Program-made: the position numbers and the translations under genes
Source of the DNA: Gymnopilus junonius
Lineage: Eukaryota; Basidiomycota; Agaricomycetes; Agaricales; Galerinaceae
DNA length: 64,000 bases
Direction: 5' to 3'
Assembly: GCA_015501075.1 (NCBI GenBank)
Contig: JADNYJ010000046.1
Location: forward strand, 1 to 64,000
Shown: positions 22,939 to 35,696 of the stretch, piece after piece
Position numbering within the stretch: position 1 is the first letter of the stretch
Layout of the letters: each line of letters starts with the position of its first letter
Notes under the pieces: model-generated
The model's database searches: none
The model's input: only the letters and a program-made list of their open reading frames with translations
Told to the model about the DNA's origin: nothing

Positions 22939-24225
22939 ATGTCCGCCTTCGCGAAATCGACGTTCAATGCTTCAACTTACTCCGCTTCTCGTCCAACTTA
23001 TCCTTCCCAACTATTCGAATACATCTTCTCTTTTCACCAACGTGGGTCGAAGCTAAAGGAGGCACAATGGCAGAAGGCGGTTGACCTCGGGTGCGGAACT
23101 GGTGCGTGCACTCTTCTTCGGGGATTTGTCTACTTGCTAATCATGCCTTGTCCTAGGTCAAGCCACCGTTCAGCTGAGACCTTTTCATGAGGTTACTGGA
23201 ATTGATCCCTCACAAGGCATGCTCGAGAAAGCACGGGCTTATGCAGAGAAATCGGGACAGGAAAATGAGTCGAACAATCCCAAGTTCAACTTTATCCGGG
23301 GATCTGCTGAGGAGTTGAGCAAGGCACTCCCGGAAAATGAAAGTGTTGATCTCCTCATCGCAGGTACTACCTTCATTACTTTGGAGAGAATCGTTTATTT
23401 AATACCTTAATCAGCTCAGGCGGCACACTGGTTTGATTGGAACAAGGTATGGCCAGAAACATTCCGTGTACTTCGTCGGGGCGGTACTGCGGCATTCTGG
23501 GTGTGTTTTGGCTACTTATCTGCTTGTCCTTATTGGCTTATAAAGAATCAGATTTATGCAGAGTTCCGTTTACCCGAATTCCCAGTACTAGGACCTCGGA
23601 TTACCGCCTATGCTCAAGCTTCAGATCCTCTCAAGAGTGTAGGGAATTACTTCCAGAGGCCTGGAAGAACGATCCTGGAGAGACACCTTGTGGATGTCCC
23701 AGAACCTTCTACGGTCATCGAAAGTGATGAATGCGATGAATTTCAGAGGGTTTACTTCTGTGGTAACGTTTGCCCTACATTACCATGACGCACTTCACCT
23801 CATGTCCACAACCAAATCAAGGTGACAACGTGCCAGACTTTATCTCCAAGGACGCGCCAATACATCCTGTGTTGATGCGCACCGAGATGAGGTGGCGCGA
23901 CCTTCTGTCCTATTTCCGGACATGGAGCGCCCTGCAGACGTACCATGAGAAATACCCTGATGATCTCAAGCAGCCCGCAGACCCCAGATTTTTGGAAGAA
24001 GATTTAGCGAACAGCTCGGAGCCTCTAGGTGCGTCTAATTGACTGGATATTTTATTGGCTTGACGTATTTCAGCAGATGAGCTTCGTGCAGGTGATATCG
24101 CTATGCGGTTTTGGAAAGACCTGAGGGAGGGAGCTTTGACGGCTAATCCGAACGCTAAGGTTGGGCCAGAGGATAAGGTTCAGGTGGAATGGCCTATCGC
24201 TTTGCTTCTTGCTCGGAAAAGATAA
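22939..24225 (+). CDS. SAM-dependent methyltransferase (Tmt1/Crg1-like)
   Basis: Class I methyltransferase resembling yeast trans-aconitate methyltransferase and fungal Crg1. Six exons: 22939-23101, 23157-23363, 23415-23500, 23552-23762, 23822-24028 and 24074-24225, total 341 residues, no frameshift. It starts MSAFAKSTFNASTYSASRPTY, typical of the group. Motif I is VDLGCGTGQAT (about 48-58), then GIDPSQGML, FIRGSAEEL, the AAQAAHWFD block, VLRRGGTAAFW, RTILERHLVDVP and a C-terminal WP. The fourth intron (23501-23551) is 51 nt and lacks a stop, so retention would still be in frame. It is divergent from the AttH-prenyl synthase gene 2 kb away and could methylate its product, which is inference from position only. 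Confidence 0.88.
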
Positions 24226-24690
24226 TCGCAATGTTGCCTCTACTACAGGAGTGCAAGCTGGTGCTCATCTCAAATTTCATGGGCGGATTCATTTTCAAGG
24301 TCCCTGAATCTAAGCTTGAAAACGCTTCCAAGACTTTCACCAATTTTGTTAAAGCTTAGCAAGTCTGCTGCAGTGAGTTTCCTATTCTGGAGTTTGTGTT
24401 ATGCAACCCTTTTTTTTCGAGTTCAACTGCCACTGAAAGTACATCGTTTCGATGTCTTTCTCCAGCCCTTCCTTGCTATCATAATCCAATGTCCTTGCCT
24501 TGATCTGTGTTTGTATACTACAGCATATGCCTTTCCTCCTCAAGTTCACCCTTTCGTAGTTGTCGATCCTGATCCCTTTGAAGTGGATACAAATCAAATC
24601 GTATTATTAAAATAAATTCTCCGTCAATATCATTTTTACGATTTTTCATTTCACTAAGCAGTAAGCACCTTTCTTGCAACCCCCGTTTAG
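24226..24690. other. Intergenic before the third small-ORF copy
   Basis: 3' region of the methyltransferase; no gene recognised. A TTTAG acceptor-like site at 24686-24690 precedes the degenerate copy. Confidence 0.4.
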
Positions 24691-25110
24691 GCCTTGCGGT
24701 AGAGTCTGATCCCAGAATGGAGTGCTACCCACTTACGCGGCCTGACAAGTACAAAGGTCACCTTCAATTGTACGGATTTCCCTTGAATGAAGGTTATTTA
24801 AAAAGGTTTGCTACTACGCACTACTCTCGAGTTGTCCAAAACCGGTTTCTGTCTTGCCCAGTGTGGTTCGTGCAGCGTCTTAAGTTTCACTCCAATCACG
24901 GTGCCATCCGCGTCAAATCAGCCGCTGCCGACGAGCACTCCATCTGGAGTTAAAGCCAGAAGGGTTCAATAACAGGTCCACGTCAGTTTCTAATAATTGT
25001 GATCACCGCCTAGAGGAGACCAACCTGGGACTATAGGCCGACGATGAACATTATGGGCGCGGAGCCGCAATGGTTCATCAATGTTACTCCTGAGATTTGT
25101 GATGTCTTTT
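24691..25110 (+). pseudogene. Third copy of the repeated small-ORF family, degenerate
   Basis: The translation reads VESDPRMECYP, PDKYKGHLQLYGFPLNEGYLK, FLSCPVWFVQRLKFH and IRVKSAAADE, parallel to 10613 and 17426, then a stop at 24951-24953. Later pieces survive in other frames, including GAEPQWFINVTPE (about 25055-25095). It is clearly older than copies A and B. Confidence 0.6.
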
Positions 25111-25566
25111 GCGGCCATTTCTCAAACATTCTTTCTCGAAACTTCTTTGCCAACTATGTATTCTTTGTATACCACTTCCTTAGCATATGCCCTGCCTTCT
25201 CTCCCTTTGGTCACTCTGCGATATCGAAACCCACGAAGTATATGTTGAAGGAACACCTGCCAACAGATTTTCTGGAGATCATCGACCGTTGCAATGTGGA
25301 CTGGTACTTTACTGTTCTCGTTTATTAGCAATCAAGCGTAATAATTCCAAGATGCAGAGCTCAAGATGCAATGAGAGAAAAAAATGAAAGCGCTATGTAG
25401 CTCCCTAAAGGTGCGACAAGAACAGAAAAAGAAAACGTTGAAGAGTTTCCCTGAAACCATGCCAGAATTTGAAAGAAGAGCAAAATGCACTATGAACAAC
25501 ATGCGACGAAGGGGAGTCGTATATAGGTGATAAAGGCAGAAATAAATGATCATAAGTAGCGTTTAC
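25111..25566. other. Intergenic
   Basis: Only ORFs without motifs (for example 25122-25331 minus). Nothing recognised. Confidence 0.35.
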
Positions 25567-26965
25567 TCAATAACAGTCGGCGGGAACGGGCGGAGGAGGC
25601 TTTCGATAACTAGATAGGCGCCTCCTTACTTCAACGGTAGGGGAAGTTTCCACAGAATCAGGAGAAGTGGTAGAAGTGGAAGCTGGCGACACGGGTTCAG
25701 TGCTATCGTCAGAGCTTGAGAGACTAGACGAGGAGAGGTTGGGAAAAGAAGCGGTAGAAACAGGGCTCCACCCTTCATAACCTTTCCTGGTGCTCCAAAA
25801 CTTGATCTCCGTATTGTGCGACTTGAGGACCCAACCAGACATATCCGTTTCGTTGGTCGAGACACGGGAGAGTCCAAATTCCTCGGAACACCCGGATCCA
25901 TGCTCATCCGGGCTCTCAACGATGAAGGAAAGCCTCTCCTTGACCCTCTTGAAGTCGGCATTAGGCAAGGCAGGCGGTACCGGCTTTCTTTCATGGAGCC
26001 ATCTGCAGGATTTCCGGTAGGCGACGTGTGGTTTTGGCGTTTAGCCCGGTGAATTGTTGCTATACCAGAAATGGAGTCGCGCGAAGATGCGATCCGCCGT
26101 GCGGTCCTTTTCGTCACTGGACGTGGAGAAGGTGGAGGAAGAGGGGGGCATTCCTTCTCCAAGTTTACTGGAAAAGCATGTGAGGGGATATTTTCGGATC
26201 GCGCTACGTCATTCTCTTTGGGAAAAACCAATTCGAGCGGGACATCGTGCCCAAGTTTCTTCCGAAGCCTATCCATCTTCTGCTTGCGGAGGCTGTTGGG
26301 AGATGGTATAGTGACAGGCGGAAGGGCGAGAGAATTGCGTGGCGACGGGGTTTCCTGAGGGCTGTGAGTGAATGAGCTAGATGCGTCTTCTGGATTGAAG
26401 TTTGAGAGGGAATTGAGTGGCGATTGAGGCGCTGTCTCCATGAACGAAGTACAGGTCGGATCCGGGGAGGCAGGAATAGTGTCAAGAGTCAGGGATTCCA
26501 CAGCAAGCCGTAATCCTGGCACAGTTTTGTCTTGCACCCAGCTTTCCAGTGCAATTGAGCTGCTCGATTGACTGGAACGATGAGAACCTAGCATCGACTT
26601 TCGCATGCCGGAGAAATTCCCTGATAAAGAAGCAGATCGTTGGACGTATTTCGGTGGCGGTTGGGACTCTGATGAGGACACAGACGACGTAGAATCGACG
26701 GAGGACCTGCGCGTCTTAGTCCATCGACGCTGTAAGGAACCATAGGGCAAGGTGACGTGGATGGGGGCTTTGCGCTGGAGTGAGCATCGATCACGAGCGA
26801 GATACTGTATAACTGCAACGTACCGATGGATGTGTCAATGAAACGAGGAGCCGTGCCCAATATTTGCTCGATCTTCCTCGATGAGCGCACTAGTTGCGTT
26901 CGTTGCTGGGCCGTGAGGTCATTAGTCGTTGGAGGCGGGGGTGGAAATACCACTTTTGCTGCCAT
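25567..26965 (-). CDS. Ser/Pro-rich hypothetical protein
   Basis: Starts MAAKVVFPPPPPTTNDL at 26965. An intron whose acceptor is GCAAAG gives TSI|A|PIHVTLPYGSLQRRW. A long Ser/Pro-rich region (SSVDSTSSVSSSES, HSPQETPSPRNSL) and a basic helix-like patch (KQKMDRLRKKLGHDVP) follow. The last exon, PPALPNADFKRVKERLSFIV to PPPPVPADCY (stop 25567), is in a different frame. An intron from GTGACG (in SPRP|) to GAAAG joins the two in frame, but the boundaries are uncertain. No catalytic motif or membrane segment is seen; the composition suggests a largely disordered regulatory or scaffold protein. Function unknown. Confidence 0.6.
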
Positions 26966-29080
26966 GGTCGTAGTAGTAGAATGTATTAGAGCAGAATAGA
27001 CGCGTTGAGACTAAGATAGGATGAAGAAACAGAGGAAGAAAGCCGGGAAAAGGTCAAAGTATCGCTGACCAAGTGAGAGTTGGCACTGAAAAGCACGAGA
27101 ATCCGCCACCAGGGAACGTGGTCCTCTAAGTATCTTCTGGGGCATGGCGTTACATATGTACTAAGCCAAAACAAAAGCCTGCGAAAAGAATTCGTGGTCA
27201 GATGGGATATACGGCCATCGATATCTTGTCACGTACCTCTCTTATTGTCTTCCCCTTGCCGTAAATTAGGAAGGCAGCAACTCCGCGTCTAAGAATAGAT
27301 AGCCAATTGTTCTAGGATCCGCCACGATGCTACATCAGAACCAGGTCCGCCCAGCTTAATATGCAGACGCTGTAAAGGACAATAAGTCGCCAAGAGTCGG
27401 GTTGCAAGCGATGGACACTCGTCAAACTTCAGGTTCAAGGTCAAATTAATTGATCGGATTCTGGCCGGTAATTGGCGATGTATAGTACCGTGGTTAAAGT
27501 TTTCCTTTTCAGTCAATAGTGTCGACTTCCAGAAATCCCAAGCCCATTTCTTCGCGGCAGCCTGGCAGGTAAGTACTAGGTGTACAGTGTACATCTTTGG
27601 CCACTAGAGTTTACTTTGCAGATCATGAAATGTCAGAACGTCATCCCACAGAGTAAGTTCAATTAGATCAAGTATACCGGTGATTACTTCTAAGGAACTC
27701 ATTATTCTTTCAAATTGTTCAGCTTACGGCTGAATTTTGGAGAACTGAAACTAGTATATTGAGTCTCAGCTTCAGGCACTGCAATAAGAATGGTGTACCT
27801 GGCATTTCGGAGGATTAGAGATTTTCTCGAAGGATCTCCTCCTTCCAAGCCTTCATTGTCTGGCTGGTTTGGGATTAATAAACCTGGATGGTAACCGAGG
27901 ACCGTTAGAAATGTAAAACTGAAGTAACGAGCGAACTCACTCAAGACAGGTTATTACTGTCAAGGGATTATCAAGGCCCTCAGAAGCAGATGTGGTGGAG
28001 ACAGTGAACGAGTTCAAGGTTGAAGGCAAGGGCTTGTCCATACATATTGCTGGTTATTTGAAAAGCCGAATGTTGAAGTAACTGACTTCGCCAGTGCCAA
28101 AAAAAAATAGACACTACAGAGCCAAGAGGATGCTTTCTTTGAACATTACGTATACGCGACAGCCTTTGGAAGAGGATTTTAAACTTGAAATTTCATAAAG
28201 GTGAAACGCAGTGAGGTGCGTCGAGTTCGGAACGAGTCCTATATTTGACTCGGTAGCAAACTCCGTTTGCTAGAGGTCCAAAAGCATAGGGTAGATAGAA
28301 TTGAAGTAAATCGAAATTATAAATGCTCAGATGATAGTAGAGCTTCTTAGCCTGTAAATGGGTGCTAAATTCGATTCCTCGCTACTGTACAAAGGTTCGA
28401 AGTATTTATACTGTAGCTAGAATATAAAATGAGTCAGATTTGAAACAGGAGAGTAAAAGAAAAGCTACGAAAAAGGTAAATAAAATATGATATGGCCCGT
28501 GCTTGCTGCGCAAGAGGACGCCGTATCAATTATTATGCTCCGAAACGAAATAGGGAGGTCATGGGTATGGTACAAATCAAAAATATGTGCTACGGAAACA
28601 GGAACAAAAATATAAAACTACCGAAAATGGTCCAAGAATTCGGTCAGTACATATTTGGAAATTGGCGGAAGGTGGCGCATCGGCGAGTTACAGAACAATT
28701 AAACTTCCATATTACAGACCCAGCCTGAGGGTCTCCCTCACAAAGGCATCGAATGTTCAATGCGGCAGACCTGGCAGCGGTTCTGGAGATTCAGCCGCTC
28801 AACTTGTGGGTGTCATGTTTGATCATCTTTCTAGGTTGGGGGGACAGATAAATAGTTGATATGTTCAGGTGTTGTGTAAAGATGAGTTCGGCGGGTAAAG
28901 CGCACGCAATTTAAAGAAAAAATTAAATAGATATGTACTATGTAACAACTGCATGGAGCAGGATGATCACAAGGGCGGTCACGCTGTCGATAGCTGTAGC
29001 ATATGGCTATGTGGATTGAATTCGCATATTCCCTTTATCTTCGCCCATCCTTGTGCTCCTGTTAGGTCCACGCACGCAAC
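26966..29080. other. Long intergenic stretch with possible F-box/LRR-like debris
   Basis: Minus-strand ORFs at 27289-27594 (CPSLATRLLATYCPLQRLHIKLGG) and 27702-27944 have the leucine-spaced look of decayed F-box/LRR genes, and WDDVLTFHDLQ can be read between them. Frames are broken and no start can be assigned. From 28000 to 29080 nothing is recognised. Confidence 0.3.
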
Positions 29081-29665
29081 ATGAACGACTCTTCCACAAT
29101 TCCCTCCAAACAACAATACTTCCTCAAAACTGCGCCTCTGCTTCCCTCTGTTAGCAATAGCAAATTTGGAAATCTTTACCTTCGCCATCACTCTGGTGGC
29201 ATCAACGCTATCATGGTTATGCCATCGCCTCCCAAGTTCATCAAAGCCAACTCAGACACCTACCCTGCAAGCGTGTTTTTCACATCAGCCTCCCATCCAG
29301 GGAGACAGTGGGGCCTTGTGCTTGGACGAAACAAAAACGCGCGCGAAGACAAACTTGGGGCATGGGAGGAAGTTCTAATTGTGGAGGATGAAGGCGACCA
29401 AGGTTTTGCATGGCAAGCGACCGGCGATGTACCAGGTAGAGAGGAGTTGGTGTGGATTGGTAATTCAGATGCCGCTGTGAAAGACGCGGAGGATGAGGCG
29501 GAAGTCCCCAATAAAGATTCAAAGCAAAACAAACGGTGGAAGGGATGGATGGTGTGCGAGTGGCAGTATGAACATCCACAGCTTTTTTGGGTTACAGACG
29601 AGCTGAAGAGCGAGCTTCCAGAATTTTGCGAGCGGGTAAGGATTTGGAGGGAGATGTTGGAATGA
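29081..29665 (+). CDS. Small hypothetical protein, DUF7907-like
   Basis: A single uninterrupted frame of 194 residues starts MNDSSTIPSKQQYFLKTAP. It contains a repeated beta-type pattern and the C-terminal segment GWMVCEWQYEHPQLFWV followed by a Cys (PEFCERV). That segment resembles the tail of the fungal DUF7907 family as I remember it, which is not verified by search. Known members are often secreted, but no signal peptide is visible here, so this one is likely intracellular or the start lies in an unseen exon. An acidic/lysine linker (about 120-150) separates two halves. Confidence 0.55.
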   Translation: MNDSSTIPSKQQYFLKTAPLLPSVSNSKFGNLYLRHHSGGINAIMVMPSPPKFIKANSDTYPASVFFTSASHPGRQWGLVLGRNKNAREDKLGAWEEVLIVEDEGDQGFAWQATGDVPGREELVWIGNSDAAVKDAEDEAEVPNKDSKQNKRWKGWMVCEWQYEHPQLFWVTDELKSELPEFCERVRIWREMLE

Positions 29666-30314
29666 GGGAATTGTGCCATCTTAAGCTTTAGACCAACCAT
29701 CCTATTTCCACCAACTTCTGCTGACCTCCAATCGTTTCATTTCGACAGACTCAAATGAATCAATAATTCCAGAAAATTTATCTTTTCCCCAGTCCTGTAT
29801 CAGTGCCAATGACAAGATTTGAAGTCGCCAAAAGGTGCAGTTGTCGAACATGCTGTCAGCGATCCGCCATCCGAATCTTTGAGGTTTCTCTGACAGTGAG
29901 ATCGAGCTTTCAAATTTCGAGCTTCAAATCCTCACCGGTGGTCTGAATACAGCCAGTGGTGACAGAAAAGGCTTTGTTGTGACGGCGACCACGAACCTCA
30001 AAGGTCAAGCAAGACAAGCATTGTCAAGAGCAGTGAACACAGATTCCAGAACAGTCGTCGTCGGAAGCCACATAATCACGTCAACGTGGGCAAATTGATG
30101 GACAGTGATCTAAATTTAGCTCATCGACGTCCTCCACCTTCAGTAGTCAGGATCTTGCGGACGATTGAGATTGTAAGCTCCTTCAATTCTACTCTCTATA
30201 CGTACTTACATCCATTATTTACATATTACTGTTATTATTCTAAAGTCAAGCTGTCGTCCGTGGCATAAGTATCAGTTTTAACTGCACGTCTCTGACCCAC
30301 TGAGCGACCAAATA
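29666..30314. other. Intergenic
   Basis: No supported feature. Confidence 0.4.
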
Positions 30315-31480
30315 ATGTTGCCGTTGGAACTCTTGAAATATACCATTGATGGTTTTGACCCCGTTTCTTTGAGTGCAGAGCATCTCTTGTGGCCTGTTCT
30401 TATGCTAATTGCGCTCTCTCATTCGCATCTCAGAAGCGTCTCTTCAGTGTTATACACATCGAACTCAAGGTCGGCAATGAAGAATTTTCTGCCTTCTCTG
30501 AATACGAGGAAGATTCCGGGCGAAAGTTTCTTTCTCTACTCCATGACCCTTCCCACCTAGGCGTATGCATTCGAAATTTATCGGTCACACTAGTAGACCT
30601 GCCACGGCACACAGCTTTGTACAGACTCCATGTCTTCTCTGTAATCTATGTTGCCATGCCTCAAGAATTTAGGCATGTTTGCTGGAAGTGGAAAGATCAA
30701 CTATGTCCCCAAATTCGTTCTCTTTTCACGGACCCCGTACAACGCCTACACGAGATTAACATGGCATTTCCATTTCCCAATATACCTATCTCGGGTTTCC
30801 ATGGGTATTCCGCTCTGGAGGTGCTCCGTATGAACATTTTGAGCCTCGACACAGGCATCTTACATACCAGGAGGACCAAGTTGAAATTCCTCGAGGTTTG
30901 ACATCCAGCAATCCTGCAGAACTACAAGCCAGATGAATTGTTGTCATGGTTCAATTCTCCTTCTCCATTCGACGTTACGCGACCAGTGGTTTTACAGCTA
31001 ATACTATGAGACTGGGACTGGAGAGGTGTACCTAAATTACTGACACGTGGTATTGTTCACCATCTTTTTTCTGTTGTTCCTGCTACATTGAGCCCGTAGC
31101 TAAAACAAAGTCCTCTTACGACTCCGACATTCCAATACAAGAAAATGGGGGTTCTATTCCTGATTTCAGCTCTCTGGAGATCATTATTTCAGAACCAATC
31201 TTCCCTTCATTAACTCCATGTTGCAAAGTCTGCCACCCAGGGATCCCCCGACTCTGGAACTCGTACTTGACAAGTGGCAGACACGCCCATAGCAAGTCTT
31301 ATACGGATAGCCACCTCAACATCCCCTTTTCGTGGATTTAATTATGGCCAAAGGAGAAATCGCTCCGAAACTTAAAGAGGATTTGAAGAAGTCGAGGGAA
31401 AAAGGAACGCTGATATATGTAGCCCAACATATTTATTTCTCGAGGGTGCATTATTTGTGTACCATCTCAGCGGTATAATC
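30315..31480 (+). pseudogene. F-box/LRR-like protein, decayed
   Basis: Starts like many agaricomycete F-box proteins (MLPLELLKYTIDGFDP at 30315), shifts frame near 30385 into ACSYANCALSFASQKRLFSVIH and continues with Leu-rich repeats (GFHGYSALEVLRMNILSL) to a stop at 30899-30901. Beyond the stop, broken frames to about 31300 still carry repeat-like pieces (SLEIIISEPIFPSLTP). F-box proteins of this kind select substrates for SCF ubiquitin ligases. The partial gene at the right edge of the window belongs to the same family. Confidence 0.5.
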
Positions 31481-31711
31481 AACCAAGCCTTAAATGAAAC
31501 GGAAGGAAATGAAGTGTCGGAACACCGTTCAAATCATTTTAGAAATCTCTATAAACATCCTTTATATTCTACAATCCTTTAAGGAACACAAAATTCTTAC
31601 AGTGAGACCTACGTATGGCGTAAATTTACAACAAATCGTCCATGACAACAGCCCAGTAATAAAGTATATACAAAAAACTAAGACGGTGTTCGAGCTGAAT
31701 TGTCCTGGAAC

Positions 31712-33700
31712 TCAACGCGCAGCTATCTGATCAGAATAGTACTCATCAAACAAGGGATCGTTGAACGCCCCTCCGAGCTTGAAAGGATCTATATCCATAT
31801 AATCCTCCCCATCTCCCTCGTCATCGCTAATGACATTCACTTCCGTGTCTGGAGATGCAGCAGCAGCGACGCAAGCTGCCTTGGCCGAGTCTAGTACATG
31901 GATTTTGACCCTAAGTGTACACGCGCCCCAACTCTGCCTCGCAGTCGCAAGATCTCTCGCAATATAATTAAGGTCCCGGACTTGAAGCTGCTCGGAATCA
32001 TGAATACAGAAGGAATTTAATCGAGGGCAAGGGCAGATCGTCGACGTAGAAGCCGAAGGTGATGGGCTGGGTACCAAGGCTTGGACTGCGCTCATTGACA
32101 TCCCCATTAGCTCAAGGTCCTGGAGATGAGGAAGGGCGTTGAAAAGTGTGCGCAAAGATCGAGAAGAAGATTTCACGTTCTTCATGACTACCTTTTCGAG
32201 AACGGGAAAGGCAGGCTGAGGTGACGATAGCTCTGCGTTCTGTGAATAAACCGAGGATTTTCGGCGTCGAGGAGTCGTGGGCTGTTTACTATCTCTCGTA
32301 ATAACACCCTTTTCGGCGGCGTCAGAAGGGTCATTGCCGGACCCTACAAATTCCTTCGACCCAAGGTAATACAGCAGCGGCGATCCATTCGCATCATCGG
32401 GATCTCCAGGATATGTAGCATCCTCAAGTACAAGCGTCTTCGCATTTGGAGCATTCAGAAGCTTGAGGACGGCGCGGCCTTCCATAGTCGTGCGGTAACC
32501 AATGTTAATACTCTGCAAATGTTCGAGTAACACGGGTTTGGGGTCGTCCTCGGAGCATGTAAAATATTTTCCATAGGATCAGGTGTTTCTGGCCCGGAGC
32601 CAGTCAGGGTAAATGTTCGTAAATTAGGAGAGGAGAAAAGGAGCCTGTGGAATTGATGGGTTAAAGGACGGACATCCGCAGAGTGAGATGTGAGTTCTAG
32701 CGATAAAAGATTGGCGGAGGCTGCAAGAGCATCGCCAAGAGAGTCCCAATCCACATGAACCCCTCTCAGAGAGAGGTATTTGAGCTTGGGCAACAGGCTT
32801 TGAGGAACGGGAAGACTATTGCAATTGTGGGAGAGAAATTTGGGTTCCTTCAAATCCGGTGGTTGAAATTGAGGTGAATAACTGATGAAGTCGTTGCATC
32901 GCATTAGAGTCATTGTCTCGAGGAGCGGAGCACCAAGCGACGTGATGTGCGGGTTGATAGTCGTGAGGGCAGAGTGCATAGGCGCCCAAGTATCCGTAAG
33001 GATTGTCAGAGACTTCCAACGTGTGATATGAGGAACAATGAGAGAAATGAAGGCGTTCATATGTTGTGGAGAGAAGAGAGCCTCAGGGATAAAGGAGTTC
33101 TCGGCGTCCACACTAGTGAGAGGAAATTTTGATGAGTATTATCCTCATTACATGGAGAAATACGCGACGTACCCAGCCTCCGCGAAGTTCCATTCAGGAT
33201 CTCTGGCATCAATGAAAACGTTCAGAGAAGCTTGGCGAGATCGTTGAAGGCAATAGGTAATTTGCTTTGTGTATAGCGTCTGTGACGAGGTGAAAGGGAA
33301 GGTTTCCTGATCCAGATCGACCTTGATTGGGACAGCCTCTCCGATCAGTTCAGCCGTGATACAAAGATTCGACCACAAGGTTGATTGACCAAGCGCAATT
33401 GCTCTCCACCTTCGGTTCACGCTCGAAAGGATGAAAGGGGCTCGGATGGTCTCAGTGGTGATGACGGGTGTTGAACATTCCTCGTCCTCGGAACTCGGAA
33501 TGTCCGCAGCTATCAGGCAGAGAGAAAATATCTCGGACAAGAGCTCGATAGGAAGCCTGCTGATTGGTGAGGAGATGTACTCCTGGTTGCGATGGAGGCA
33601 TACATCGTCGGTACGGATGTGTGATAGACGGGAGGGAGAGTGTGAAGAGAAGTGGTAGTCGAGCTCGGAGCAGCCTCGTTATGTACTATGGGCTCCCTCT
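31712..33700 (-). CDS. F-box protein with leucine-rich C-terminal region
   Basis: Putative SCF ubiquitin-ligase substrate adaptor. The F-box reads SRLPIELLSEIFSLCLIA, followed by FILSSVNRRWRAIALGQSTLWSNLCI. After an intron near 33110-33170 the exon MDAENSFIPEALFSPQHMNAF... carries Leu-rich repeats (LKYLSLRGVHVDW, SLELTSHS). The frame then changes near 32570 and continues VLLEHLQSINIGY to the acidic C terminus (NVISDDEGDGEDYMDID) and stop at 31712. One added base near 32570 would join both parts (SGPETPDP then GKYFTCSEDDPKPVLL). The true ATG is unclear: in the F-box frame there is none between the upstream TAA near 33685 and the F-box, so a further indel or an upstream exon is likely. Confidence 0.65.
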
Positions 33701-33719
33701 GTGTTCCCTGTGAAAACAA

Positions 33720-35696
33720 AAGGAATTAATATCTGGATCTTTGATGACGAAAACCTATATCAGCAGATCATATCGGGAGGTGTCAGTCAACTTTCAGCCA
33801 TTCTTATTGTTTCGACGGAACCAGAAGACGAGGAAATACACACGCACCCTGATTTCTAATTGTTGCGTTAACAATAACAAGTTAAGGGAAGCCGTGGTTC
33901 GGACTACAAAATGAAATAATAATCGCACGGCTTAGCTCGGAAGAATTGGGTCACCAAGCAGCCTGGCAAAAGGTCTACTTGTAAGGCCAGCCATTGGGAA
34001 CAGAGAGCAGAGGACGACCGAGTTTCGTTACGGAATGTTCAAAGGAGTGCCCAAATTCGTCGCGACAACAAAGAAGCAGCCTGAATTGGGCAATGATCCA
34101 TATTCGAACCTCACGTGGCAAGAAGCGCATCAGGGCAAAGCGGATCTGACAGCGCTTGGTCCTTCCCAGGACCGTGAGCAATAAGCGACAAACGACGCTT
34201 TGACTCGGATCCTTGCGACGCTTTCCGTTCAAGGAAAGAGAACGGTTGGCGGGGTAGCACGCCGGACTGCCCAGCGTCGCAATAACTATGCGCGCGCTGG
34301 TTACTACCGATATTTTTCCTTCATTACTATGGTATTTTGTTCTCAAAAGAATAAATGTTGCTCAGAGAGTTACTTACACCGAGAACCGACGAGCTGCTCG
34401 TCTCTCACTGAGCACTGAGTCACCGACCATAAATCAGATGCCGTGGAATAGGTTTACACAGATGAGCCTGGGACACCAGGTCAAAAATAACACTACAGCC
34501 CACGTCGAAGTATCGAAGAATGACCCGGACAGCAAGAAGTTCGAGCATTTCACGCTCTACGGGCTCATTGTTCGCCCGTTAGGGTACCTCTGTCATTATA
34601 GGGCAGATTAACATAGCTAGAAGGTAAGGAATTATGTACACAAAATGACCGAGGTCTTAAATCATCAGCCATTGGTTGATGTCGAAACATATCAATCAGT
34701 CTTGTCAGAACTTTGAAGGCGGCCAACGTTGATATCTCCCAAGGCAGCAAATATCCGCCTGACATCTGCCAGAAGAATGCAGAAATTCCAGAGCTGGAGA
34801 AATAGCACAATTTTTCCGAATAAAAGACCTTCACATTACTCCTTACACGATCCTCCATTGTCGACCTCATTGAGAGTGTCGTACAACTGTCGTAAGAGCA
34901 TCAATAACGAGACGGCAGAGCGGCAAAACCGTCGTTCCAAAGGACATGAAAAAGGGACCTACAGCGGCCTATGACTTAAGGAAGTCCAATAACTTTCAAC
35001 CGTCTGCTTAAACTGCTTAATATATGAGTTCCATTTGATCTCTCGTTATGCGGCTGTGGTTCAACCGTTGTTTAAGTCGATGTTCCATTCTCTTTCAAGT
35101 TCTTCGATCGCTCCACATTGAATTTCCGTTGGAAGCAGGTCGGCGTAAACTTGCCAGAGTCCAGAAGATTTTAAAGTGGATAGATAGAGGCATCATCAAC
35201 AGATGGCGTACCTAGCGCTTAGAATGGATATACCTTTGTCGATTGCCAAATAAGGGCGAGAGAGCGCGTCGCGTCGTGATCAAGGCCACGTGCTGCAATT
35301 CTCGGCTTCGACGCCTTACATAAGATTGACGCCTACATTCCTCCTTCAAGGAGAAAGGGGCAAAGGGGAATTAAAAAGTCGACACGCCATCCGCTTCATG
35401 TTCCCAGGCCATGAAACGAACATCTTAAAACGATATTTAAAAAACCCTGTAATATTACACAACAGACGATTCGACACGGAACATAAATGATGTTAAAAAT
35501 CAGAACGGGAAATCAGAAAAGAGGTCAGAGGGAAGCGGGAGGGGGAAAGAGATGTAATAGCACCGAGGAAATAGAGGAATAAATGAAAACAGGACAATAG
35601 AGAGCAACAATGAGATAAAAGATAGCCTATCCGCCAAGTCCGTTGAGGGAAATTTTTGTGAGTATAATTGCGTCGCGCTGTTGCAGTATATAGTCG
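33720..35696. other. Intergenic, about 2 kb, no gene recognised
   Basis: ORFs on both strands are short and without motifs. It separates two minus-strand genes. Confidence 0.4.

Noticed and set aside
25626..26040. Minus-strand continuation of the long Ser-rich ORF down to 25626
   Set aside because: Below about 26000 the other frame (ending PPPPVPADCY at 25567) has natural composition, while this one turns into Leu/Pro filler; splicing moves the gene to the other frame.
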